A DNA stretch of 5,822 bases, taken from positions 1 through 5,822 of the forward strand of contig JAJNPX010000535.1 in assembly GCA_021155145.1 (NCBI GenBank), read 5' to 3'. A program made the position numbers and the translations under genes. The DNA is from Acidisarcina sp. (GTDB taxonomy: Bacteria > Acidobacteriota > Blastocatellia > Pyrinomonadales > Pyrinomonadaceae). This document shows, piece after piece, positions 1 to 5,350 of this stretch. The notes beneath the pieces are model-generated. The model did no database searches. It was not told the DNA's origin and saw only the letters and a program-made list of their open reading frames with translations. Every line of letters starts with the position of its first letter. The stretch's first letter is position 1.

Positions 1-1
1 C

Positions 2-790
2 GGACCGACCGGCTCGGGAAAGAGTTCGACACTTGCGGCGATCATCGACCAGATAAACGAAACGAAAAGCTATCACATCGTGACGATCGAGGACCCGATA
101 GAGTTTCTTCACAACCACAAGAAGAGCACGATCAATCAGCGCGAGGTCGGTGCCGATACAAAGGATTTCGCGTCGGCGCTGCGTGCGGCCCTCCGGCAGG
201 CGCCGAAGGTGATCCTCGTCGGTGAGATGCGTGATATCGAGACGACCGAGATAGCGCTCGAAGCGGCCGAGACCGGCCACTTGGTCCTCTCCACCCTGCA
301 CACGATCGATGCCTCAAAAACCATCGACCGCATCATCGGGCTTTATCCGAAGAATGAAGAAAAGGTCATCCGCACGCGCCTGGCGCAGACCTTCAGATAC
401 ATCGTGTCCCAGCGCCTGATCCCGCGGGCCGACGGCAAAGGGCGCATCGCCGCGGTCGAGATAATGCGGTCGAATCCGCGAACCCGCGAGTATATAGAAA
501 AAGGCGAAAGCGAAGGCAAGACGCTGCTCGACGCGATCCGCGATGGCGAGATCGACGGTATGCAGGATTTTGACAGCGTGATCAGAAAGATGATCGAAGA
601 CAAGGTCATCACGCTCGAGGACGGCCTCTCCTACGCGACCAACCAGAACAACCTTCTGCTTCAGTTAAAGGGACTCTCGTCGACCGAGGATTACCTGAAC
701 AACGACCGGATGAAACGCCCCGTGGTGGATACGGCAATGCCGCCGCCCGTGATGAACTCGCCCGCCTCGGTACTCGACATGATGGAGTAG
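2..790 (+). CDS. pilT: PilT-type type IV pilus retraction ATPase, 3' part (5' end outside the window)
   Basis: This is a hexameric cytoplasmic AAA-like ATPase that powers type IV pilus retraction, seen here as its last 262 residues. The reading frame is open from base 2, and the first residues are the Walker A loop GPTGSGKS (1-8). After it come the Asp box TIEDPIEF (28-35), the Walker B segment VILVGEMRD (70-78) and the His box STLHT (97-101), all diagnostic of GspE/PilT secretion ATPases. Without an N1 domain or the cysteine zinc motif of PilB/GspE after the His box, PilT fits better than an assembly ATPase. The C-terminal region has NPRTREYIEKG (158-168) where classical PilT has AIRNLIRE, then GMQDFD (186-191), so it belongs to a divergent PilT branch or is PilU-like. 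A Pro/Met-rich tail of about 35 residues follows the conserved domain. It probably forms an operon with the gene 48 nt downstream. Confidence 0.93.
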   Translation, partial: GPTGSGKSSTLAAIIDQINETKSYHIVTIEDPIEFLHNHKKSTINQREVGADTKDFASALRAALRQAPKVILVGEMRDIETTEIALEAAETGHLVLSTLHTIDASKTIDRIIGLYPKNEEKVIRTRLAQTFRYIVSQRLIPRADGKGRIAAVEIMRSNPRTREYIEKGESEGKTLLDAIRDGEIDGMQDFDSVIRKMIEDKVITLEDGLSYATNQNNLLLQLKGLSSTEDYLNNDRMKRPVVDTAMPPPVMNSPASVLDMME

Positions 791-838
791 CAGTACCCCT
801 CGCAACCAGAAAACCAGAATCTGCAATCAACTAATGCC

Positions 839-1570
839 ATGATCATACGCTGCGACAATTGTTCCGTTTCGCTCCAGCTTGATGAATCGAAGATCCCGAG
901 CGGGAACTTCACCGTGCGATGCCCGAGGTGTCAGAACATGCTCCGGGCGAACCGCGATCTGAAGGGCCAGGGCTCGGCGACCGTTCAGCAGTTGGCTGAG
1001 AACAGGCCCGCGGCACCGGTCGATACACAAGGCAACAGCTTTGCCGAAAAACAATCGGATTACGAGATCAACAACGCGCTGAAGATGCTGCTCTCGGCAT
1101 TGAAAACGGGCGGAGACAAGATCGAATCTACAGACGACACAGCACAGAAGCCCCGCCGCGTCCTTTTGTGCCTGGGCGAAAAGCGTGACGAGGTAGCGCA
1201 GCGGCTGAGCGAGGCCGGCTACCGCGTATATATCGCCCAGACGCCGGCGCAGGCCAACGAACGTTTAAGGGAAGGCAAGACCGAGATCGTGATCTTCTCG
1301 CCCGACTTCGCCGCCGAACTGGGCGGGGCCGCCATACTGCAGCAGAAAGCAAACGCAATGTACTCGTCAGAGCGCCGTCGGCTCTTCCTGGTGTCGCTCG
1401 AGGACGAAGGCACCACGATGAACGCCCACGAAGCGTTTCTAAGAAATCTGAATCTGATAATCAATACGGCCGATATGCCGCAGCTTCCGCTGATCCTGAA
1501 CCGTGCGGTGATGGACTACAACGACCTATATCACTATGTGAATCGCGGGCTCGGCGCCGAGGCGATCTAG
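839..1570 (+). CDS. Zinc-ribbon protein with C-terminal pseudo-receiver-like domain, linked to pilT
   Basis: The 243-aa product has two recognisable parts. Residues 1-36 form a zinc ribbon of the MJ0042/zinc-ribbon_5 type: C5-x2-C8 and C28-x2-C31, with the family's VRCPRC second knuckle. Residues 37-105 are a polar, probably flexible linker. Residues 106-235 alternate strands and helices like a response-regulator receiver: RRVLLCL, a helix, RVYIAQ, a helix, TEIVIFS (148-154), RRLFLVS (180-186), LNLIIN (204-209). The phosphoacceptor Asp position falls on S154, the acidic pair after strand 1 is missing, and the Lys of strand 5 is absent, so phosphorylation is unlikely. There is no signal peptide or membrane segment, so it is probably cytoplasmic. 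The ATG lacks a clear Shine-Dalgarno sequence. Its position 48 nt after pilT suggests a role in pilus motility or its control; that role is inference. The exact family is not recognised. Confidence 0.82.
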   Translation: MIIRCDNCSVSLQLDESKIPSGNFTVRCPRCQNMLRANRDLKGQGSATVQQLAENRPAAPVDTQGNSFAEKQSDYEINNALKMLLSALKTGGDKIESTDDTAQKPRRVLLCLGEKRDEVAQRLSEAGYRVYIAQTPAQANERLREGKTEIVIFSPDFAAELGGAAILQQKANAMYSSERRRLFLVSLEDEGTTMNAHEAFLRNLNLIINTADMPQLPLILNRAVMDYNDLYHYVNRGLGAEAI

Positions 1571-1575
1571 GGGTT

Positions 1576-1599
1576 CGGCAAACCGTATCGCGTTTGCCG
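1576..1599 (+). other. Hairpin just after the zinc-ribbon gene
   Basis: A perfect 8-bp stem (CGGCAAAC / GTTTGCCG) with an 8-nt loop begins 6 nt after the stop codon at 1570. No T-run follows it, so it is not a textbook intrinsic terminator. It may stabilise the mRNA 3' end or assist the larger terminator-like structure downstream. Confidence 0.5.
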
Positions 1600-1604
1600 C
1601 ACAA

Positions 1605-1688
1605 ATTGTAGGGGCGCGACCCCGCCCGGTATGTCTTCCTTTCCCAGGCGAGACTTCCGCCGGCAGCCACAGTTGCTGCCCCTACAAT
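1605..1688. repeat. 84-bp inverted-repeat element with GTAGGGGC ends (MITE/REP-like)
   Basis: The element starts with ATTGTAGGGGC (1605-1615) and ends with its exact reverse complement GCCCCTACAAT (1678-1688). Inside the right end is a smaller perfect hairpin, GGCAGC (1662-1667) with GCTGCC (1675-1680), loop 7 nt. There is no ORF of its own. Short palindromic elements with GTAGGGGC ends are, from memory, dispersed in several phyla, so this may be a repeat-family member. It lies between two convergent genes, a typical tolerated site. Its copy number in the genome cannot be seen from this window. Confidence 0.6.
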
Positions 1689-1699
1689 ATATTTTTTTT
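1662..1699 (+). terminator. Likely Rho-independent terminator of the pilT operon
   Basis: On the plus strand, the 6-bp GC-rich hairpin at 1662-1680 and the outer 11-bp stem closing at 1688 are followed by ATATTTTTTTT with eight consecutive T at 1692-1699. A strong stem plus U-tract after the last plus-strand gene, facing the convergent holA, fits a terminator. The U-tract is 3 nt from the outer stem and 11 nt from the inner hairpin, so the outer stem would have to form. No equivalent T-run is seen for the minus strand after holA. Confidence 0.55.
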
Positions 1700-1758
1700 G
1701 AATGGTCGGCCCGCGGCATGTCATAGTGCCCGGGCGATCCGCTTTTTGCGGGCAAGAT

Positions 1759-2802
1759 TCAGGCCGCGGCCAGCTCGAGTACCAGCATTTCGAGCTGCAC
1801 GCGGGAACCTTTTGGCCCTGCGCCCCCGACCGACGTCTTTATCGCGAGGTCGGTCTCGGCAAGCCGGATGATCGCATGCTTGAGCTTTTTGATATCGGCC
1901 CTGCGTGCCGCGGCGAGAAAGGGCTCGGTCGAGGGACCATACGCCCTGGCGGCCTTTACCACGGCGGCGCGGTCCGCTCCGCCCTCCATCATGTCCTTAG
2001 CGACGGCCAAGCGACGATAGTGGTACGACAACAGGCCAAGCAGCCCCAATGGCTCGCCGCCGTTATCCAGGTCCTTTTTCAGGACTTGCAGAACTCTTTT
2101 GGCGTCGCTGGATACCAGTGCGTTTGAAAGCGCGTAGTTCTCGTTTTCGCTGATGTTAGCGACGAGTTCCTCGACCAGGTCGATCTCGATCGTCTTGGCC
2201 GGAAGAGCGGCGGTCGAGAGCTTGCCGATCTCGACGGTCAAACGGCGGACGTCGGGGCCGATCAACGCGATCAGATGCCTGATGGTCCGCTCGTCCATCT
2301 CGGCGCCATTTTTCCGGAGTTCCTGGCGGGCCCATTTCATCAAACCATCGTCGTCCAACCGAGCGAACTCGACCGAGGCCCGTTGATCCTTCAGCAGTTT
2401 CCCGGCCTTTCGGTTTCCGTTGAGTTCGTCCGCGACGAAGATGACGACAGAGGTCGGCGAAGGGTTCTTGAGATAAGCCGCGAGAGCGTCAAGGTCGTCC
2501 TCTTTGAGAGTGTCTTTCTGTGCAGAGGCACCTACTCGAACGTCTGTTACGGTTACGACGCGTCGGGCCGCCATCATCGGCAGTTGGTCAGCCGCGGCGA
2601 GGGCCGTGTGAATATTGTCGGGAGCGTTCAGCGAGAACACGTCCTCGTTGAAATCGCGAAAGTCGCCCTCATCAAAGCAAGCCTCGACGATAGCCTTGGC
2701 CGCGAGGTCGCGGAGATACGTCTCAGCCCCGAAAAGGGTATAGACCGGCCCTATCTCGCGGCGGCGAAGCTGTTCACGGAGTTGTTCTCGTGTTAAAGGC
2801 AT
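1759..2802 (-). CDS. holA: DNA polymerase III subunit delta
   Basis: Delta is the clamp-loader subunit that opens the beta sliding clamp at the replication fork; it is cytoplasmic and works with delta' and tau/gamma. The 347-aa product has the normal family length. It shows the N-terminal GPVYTLFGAETYLRD (18-32; degenerate P-loop-like region of delta), the beta-contacting type segment LPMMAARRVVTV (74-85), the strand TSVVIFVADE (117-126), the WARQELRKNG helix (157-166), DVRRLTVEIGKL (184-195) and the collar-domain region EPLGLLGLLSYHYRRL (250-265). The ATG at 2802 was chosen because MPLTREQL matches usual N-termini; a longer TTG start at 2820 lies inside the flanking inverted repeat. Neither start has a visible Shine-Dalgarno sequence. 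holA directly after lptE is a known adjacency (E. coli), but here a GxxExxY cassette separates the two. Confidence 0.93.
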   Translation of the reverse strand: MPLTREQLREQLRRREIGPVYTLFGAETYLRDLAAKAIVEACFDEGDFRDFNEDVFSLNAPDNIHTALAAADQLPMMAARRVVTVTDVRVGASAQKDTLKEDDLDALAAYLKNPSPTSVVIFVADELNGNRKAGKLLKDQRASVEFARLDDDGLMKWARQELRKNGAEMDERTIRHLIALIGPDVRRLTVEIGKLSTAALPAKTIEIDLVEELVANISENENYALSNALVSSDAKRVLQVLKKDLDNGGEPLGLLGLLSYHYRRLAVAKDMMEGGADRAAVVKAARAYGPSTEPFLAAARRADIKKLKHAIIRLAETDLAIKTSVGGAGPKGSRVQLEMLVLELAAA

Positions 2803-2813
2803 TAAGAGTAGTG

Positions 2814-2842
2814 GCCGCAAAGAGGCGCAAAAAGCGCAAAAA
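2814..2842 (+). repeat. Left terminal inverted repeat of the GxxExxY cassette
   Basis: Reading inward on the plus strand, the 29-bp sequence begins GCCGCAAAGAGGCGC and consists of three units of about 10 bp: GCCGCAAAGA, GGCGCAAAAA and GCGCAAAAA(A). It matches the minus-strand sequence of 3298-3270 at 27 of 29 positions. Its inner end is 5 bp from the GxxExxY stop codon and its outer end is 11 bp from the holA ATG at 2802, so it replaces whatever leader holA would have had. Confidence 0.8.
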
Positions 2843-2847
2843 AAGAA

Positions 2848-3270
2848 CTAATCCTTGCTCAGCGCATACTTCTTGATTTGCAGCTTCGGATTACCGAAGT
2901 TTATTAGAAGTCCGTGTTCGATTCGGGAAGAACGCAGGTATCCAAGGAGTTGGGCAATATGTTCGTCAATCAGATTGGAGCAGGCCTTAACTTCCACGAC
3001 CAGACATTTTTCCACCAAGATATCAGCGAAGTACTCGCCCAACTCGGTTCCATCCTCATCGAAAACCGGGAGCGGAAACTGCTGCTCAACAAAAATCCCC
3101 TGTTTCCGCAGTCGATGAGCCAATGCATTCTCATAGACCTTCTCGCGATGCCCGTACCTATGATATTTGTGAATGGCAAAGCTTGTCTCTCGTACAATGT
3201 CGCATAGCTCGAAGATTCGATTATGGCCAGGCACATCGTGAAAGAGACCAGCCGAGAATTTGTCATCCAT
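2848..3270 (-). CDS. GxxExxY family protein (predicted small nuclease-like protein)
   Basis: The 140-aa product carries the family's name motif as G40-H-R-E43-K-V-Y46, in HRYGHREKVYENAL. Further family marks are EQQFPLPVF (62-70), a PD-(D/E)xK-like core with D83 and E93-V-K95 in FADILVEKCLVVEVKA, QLLGYLR (107-113), and GLLINFG (120-126). Family function is not established; the D...ExK arrangement resembles nuclease folds. There is no signal peptide or membrane segment. The start is uncertain. The ATG at 3270 has no Shine-Dalgarno; an in-frame TTG at 3300 would add ten residues encoded by the inverted repeat (MPQKGAKNAK) and has GGAG only 2 nt upstream, next to the lptE stop. Lower GC than its neighbours and flanking repeats point to acquisition. 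It separates lptE from holA. Confidence 0.85.
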   Translation of the reverse strand: MDDKFSAGLFHDVPGHNRIFELCDIVRETSFAIHKYHRYGHREKVYENALAHRLRKQGIFVEQQFPLPVFDEDGTELGEYFADILVEKCLVVEVKACSNLIDEHIAQLLGYLRSSRIEHGLLINFGNPKLQIKKYALSKD

Positions 3271-3298
3271 TTTTGCGTTTTTTGCGCCTTTTTGCGGC
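3270..3298 (-). repeat. Right terminal inverted repeat of the GxxExxY cassette
   Basis: Reading inward on the minus strand from 3298, the sequence begins GCCGCAAAAAGGCGC and again has three ~10-bp GCGCAAAA-type units. It differs from the left repeat at only two of 29 positions (both A for G). It runs from 7 bp after the lptE stop to the first base of the ATG at 3270, and is in frame with the GxxExxY gene if translation begins at the TTG at 3300. Confidence 0.8.
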
Positions 3299-3305
3299 AA
3301 TTCTC

Positions 3306-3857
3306 CTATTTCTTTTCTTCTTTCACGCCCATGCCGTTGACGATCGTCGATACGACCGATTCGGCAAACGCGCGGGCCATTCGTTCGACGGCCGGATCTT
3401 CCTCGTTAAAGAACGAACGCGGATCTTCGCTGAACTCAAAGGAATCGCGAAAGATAAAATTCTGATTGTCGTAGAGCACCTTGTTGGCCTTGAGGTCGCG
3501 GATGGTGACGGCCGAGGTAATGACGACCTCGTAAACGCGGGCGCGGCCCTCGCGGTCGAGCAGGACGCCGCTGAAATTGAAATCGCGGATGTTCCCTTCG
3601 ACGACGGCATCGGCTCCGTCGAGCGTTCCCTGCACCTTGAGCCCGTTCCCGCGGCGGATTATCTCGCGTGAGACGGCCTCGGTAAATCGCGATTCGACAC
3701 GATAACGAAGGCCCTTTGCTTCGAACTTGAAGGCCGGGACGGCGATATTTTTGATGTTCTTCGGCAGGCCGGTCCCGGTCACCGGTTTATAGCATTCGGT
3801 GAAACCGGAAACCGAAAGCAGGAGCAACGCAATGAGTACAGCTTGTATAAATTTCAT
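3306..3857 (-). CDS. lptE: LPS-assembly protein LptE (RlpB family)
   Basis: LptE is the outer-membrane partner that plugs the LptD barrel and helps place LPS in the outer leaflet. The 183-aa product has a hydrophobic export segment (4-19), then C22-Y followed by the family signature LPKNIKNIAVPAFKF (31-45), the helix RVESRFTEAVSREIIRRG (53-70), GADAVVEGNIRDFNFSG (81-97), and VYEVVITSAVTIRD (108-121). The lipobox before C22 is poor: FTEC has Phe at -3 and Glu at -1, so lipidation is doubtful, or the export signal is unusual. The ATG at 3857 overlaps the upstream stop as ATGA and has the purine-rich GAGAAGAAAAG before it, so translation is probably coupled. A longer reading in the same frame is only the shadow of the upstream gene. 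Normally next to holA; here the GxxExxY cassette intervenes. Confidence 0.85.
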   Translation of the reverse strand: MKFIQAVLIALLLLSVSGFTECYKPVTGTGLPKNIKNIAVPAFKFEAKGLRYRVESRFTEAVSREIIRRGNGLKVQGTLDGADAVVEGNIRDFNFSGVLLDREGRARVYEVVITSAVTIRDLKANKVLYDNQNFIFRDSFEFSEDPRSFFNEEDPAVERMARAFAESVVSTIVNGMGVKEEKK

Positions 3858-4450
3858 ACTTTTCTTCTCGAACGGCGGATCAGCCAGAGGCCGACGATCG
3901 CGATCCCGACAGCTATCAGCACGGCGGCGACGCCGACCGGTATCGCATAGATCAGCCACGAGCCGCCCGCACCGCCAGACACCTTTGCCGCGGTAACGAC
4001 GCCGTTCTCGAGTGAAAGACGATAGACCGGGGCTTTCCACACCGGTTTCTCGACCACCGAGACCGTCGTCTGAAAGTTGTGCGAGAGCAGCTCCCGGGCA
4101 TTTCGAAGGCGTTTTTGACGAATGATGTCGTCCAACGCCGCGCCAGAAAGATCGCCCGAGATCGCGTTCAGATCGTTCAACGGAACCGCGATGAGCGTTC
4201 CGAATCGTGCCGCTCCGCCGCGCCCCGCCGCCGAGATTACCGTCGGTGAGCCGACATTCAGCTTCACCTCTTCGACCCTCATCGGCGATTCGAGAAAGAA
4301 ACGATAGGCCGAAAGGTCGGCGGCCGATTCCAGGATCAGGTCGGCGGATACATTCGAATAACCCGGATCGGGCGCGACGTCGGCAGCGGCGGCGTTGGGC
4401 AAGATGAGCAATGCCAAAATTAGAGATCTAGCTTTGATCAATGATCGCAT
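3854..4450 (-). CDS. Unrecognised secreted, membrane-anchored protein between folP and lptE
   Basis: I do not recognise a family for this 198-aa protein. Residues 1-23 are a signal peptide (hydrophobic 9-17, then NAAAA before D24). Residues 24-158 would be periplasmic, with no cysteines and no repeat, and a moderately charged central part (LDDIIRQKRLRNARELL, 106-122). The C-terminus has a glycine patch GGAGGS (159-164), a long hydrophobic span (165-191) and a basic tail RRSRRKV (192-198). The layout implies an envelope protein anchored at its C-terminus with a short cytoplasmic tail. The start codon overlaps folP by 23 nt and the stop overlaps lptE by ATGA, so it is tightly coupled to both. 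A role in LPS export or envelope biogenesis is a guess from position only. Confidence 0.75.
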   Translation of the reverse strand: MRSLIKARSLILALLILPNAAAADVAPDPGYSNVSADLILESAADLSAYRFFLESPMRVEEVKLNVGSPTVISAAGRGGAARFGTLIAVPLNDLNAISGDLSGAALDDIIRQKRLRNARELLSHNFQTTVSVVEKPVWKAPVYRLSLENGVVTAAKVSGGAGGSWLIYAIPVGVAAVLIAVGIAIVGLWLIRRSRRKV

Positions 4451-5270
4451 TTGTAACCCTGACCGCGTCGACCGTTTCCTTTACGTCATGGACGCGAAGT
4501 ATCCTGGCACCCTTTACGAGCGCCACGACCGCCGCCGCGATGCTCCCCGAAAGACGTCGATCGGCCGGGACCGAGCCGAGCAATTTTCCGATAAATGACT
4601 TTCGCGAGACGCCCACAAGCAGCGGGTGACCGGCGAAAGTATCGATAATCTTATCAAGTTTGGCGATCAGCTCTAAATTCTGCCCGACACTCTTTCCGAA
4701 GCCGATCCCCGGGTCCAGCACAATGCTCCCGAGCGAGACGCCGGCGGCCGTCGCGGATCCGATCGCCCGGCGAAGATCTTGCTCGACGTCGAGCAGAATA
4801 TCATCCACGGGCGGTTGGGAGTGCATGTTCTCGAACTCGCCGCGGGAGTGCATCAATACGAGGCCGGCTCGATATTTTGCCGCGACCTCGGCCATCCGGC
4901 CGTCAAAACGCAGGCCCGAAATGTCGTTGACGATCTCCGCCCCGGCGATCATCGCTGCCTCGGCGACGCTTGCCTTGCTGGTATCTATCGAAATGGGAAT
5001 GTCGAAGCGAGACGCAATGGCCTCGATCACCGGTGCGGTGCGGTCGATCTCGATCTGCTCATCGACCCTCGCGCTCCCCGGCCTCGTCGATTCACCGCCG
5101 ACATCGACGATCGCGGCACCCTCGGCGATCATCTCTTCCGCTCGTCGTATGGCCGCATCCTGATCGGCAAATCGCCCGCCGTCGGAAAAACTGTCTGGCG
5201 TGACGTTCAGTATGCCCATCACGATCGGATGCGAGAGTTCGATAGTTCGCTTCGATGTTGGCCAGTTCAC
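4428..5270 (-). CDS. folP: Dihydropteroate synthase
   Basis: The enzyme condenses p-aminobenzoate with 6-hydroxymethyl-7,8-dihydropterin diphosphate to give 7,8-dihydropteroate in folate synthesis; it is the sulfonamide target and is cytoplasmic. The 280-aa TIM-barrel protein has full family length with all expected sites. These are GILNVTPDSFSDGG (19-32, with N22), ESTRPG (60-65), SIDT (94-97, D96), VND with N115, DPGIGFGK (186-193), VSRKSF (221-226, K224), and RVHDV with R259 and H261. The start is a GTG at 5270, supported by AAGGA 6 nt upstream. The gene follows ftsH, the E. coli order, but a terminator-like hairpin lies in the 80-nt gap. Its 3' end overlaps the next gene by 23 nt. Confidence 0.97.
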   Translation of the reverse strand: MNWPTSKRTIELSHPIVMGILNVTPDSFSDGGRFADQDAAIRRAEEMIAEGAAIVDVGGESTRPGSARVDEQIEIDRTAPVIEAIASRFDIPISIDTSKASVAEAAMIAGAEIVNDISGLRFDGRMAEVAAKYRAGLVLMHSRGEFENMHSQPPVDDILLDVEQDLRRAIGSATAAGVSLGSIVLDPGIGFGKSVGQNLELIAKLDKIIDTFAGHPLLVGVSRKSFIGKLLGSVPADRRLSGSIAAAVVALVKGARILRVHDVKETVDAVRVTNAIIDQS

Positions 5271-5276
5271 GGGATT

Positions 5277-5281
5277 TCCTT
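5277..5281 (-). promoter_or_regulatory. Ribosome binding site of folP
   Basis: AAGGA on the minus strand lies 6 nt before the GTG at 5270. This is the best Shine-Dalgarno match in the minus-strand block and decides the non-ATG start. Confidence 0.65.
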
Positions 5282-5298
5282 GAGTTTAATCCTAAAAA

Positions 5299-5330
5299 AT
5301 GAGGGATGAAAGTTTCCCTTCATCCCTCAT
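5299..5330 (-). terminator. Intrinsic terminator after ftsH
   Basis: On the minus strand, a perfect 12-bp stem, ATGAGGGATGAA (5330-5319) with TTCATCCCTCAT (5310-5299), closes an 8-nt loop. It is immediately followed by a T-tract (six T counting the last stem base, then AGG). It begins about 20 nt after the ftsH stop and ends 28 nt before the folP start. It would end or reduce ftsH transcription before folP, leaving folP to read-through or to a promoter not visible here. Confidence 0.7.
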
Positions 5331-5344
5331 CCTTTATCCTTCAT
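5299..5344. repeat. Degenerate 7-bp tandem repeats forming the ftsH terminator
   Basis: On the plus strand four head-to-tail heptamers run at 5317-5344: CCTTCAT, CCCTCAT, CCTTTAT, CCTTCAT. Two inverted heptamers, ATGAGGG and ATGAAAG, lie at 5299-5312. Together they form the stem of the terminator. The array occupies most of the 80-nt ftsH-folP gap. Confidence 0.65.
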
Positions 5345-5350
5345 ACTTGG

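Larger units (their letters stand above)
2814..3298 (-). mobile_element. Putative one-gene cassette bounded by 29-bp inverted repeats, carrying a GxxExxY gene
   Basis: About 485 bp are bounded by near-identical inverted repeats and contain a single gene that fills the interior almost completely. Sampled stretches of the interior are about 43-50% GC, against about 63-68% in sampled parts of holA, lptE and folP, which suggests foreign origin. The unit sits between the lptE stop and the holA start, a pair adjacent in many bacteria, and both neighbours remain intact. No clear target-site duplication is visible and no transposase is encoded, so mobility would need an enzyme in trans, or the repeats may spread by another route. 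Calling it mobile is inference. Confidence 0.5.

Noticed and set aside
1725..1756. GC-rich palindromes (GCCCGGGC, CCGC-TTTTT-GCGG) as a holA terminator
   Set aside because: The stems are only 4 bp each and no T-run follows on the minus strand, so a terminator cannot be supported.
1702..2796. Long plus-strand open frames opposite holA (1702-2127, 2275-2796)
   Set aside because: They are antisense shadows of holA, with no recognisable domain and no ribosome site; high GC content makes such frames common.
2814..3298. CRISPR array or toxin-antitoxin pair at the cassette
   Set aside because: There are only two repeat copies, in inverted orientation, around one gene; no spacer pattern and no second small ORF is present.
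2795..3320. Target-site duplication flanking the cassette
   Set aside because: The bases outside the two repeats (ending ...GTAGTG on the left, starting AATTCTCC on the right) share no convincing direct repeat.
3123..3671. Plus-strand open frame of 182 codons across the GxxExxY and lptE genes
   Set aside because: It crosses the repeat and two real minus-strand genes and has no domain signature.
3858..4040. N-terminal extension of lptE by 61 residues in the same open frame
   Set aside because: The extension is Arg-rich and lies wholly inside the 198-aa gene in another frame. The ATG at 3857 precedes an export signal and overlaps the upstream stop as ATGA, so it is the real start.
4779..5309. 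Plus-strand open frame of 176 codons opposite folP
   Set aside because: Antisense to a fully conserved folP, with no family features in its translation.
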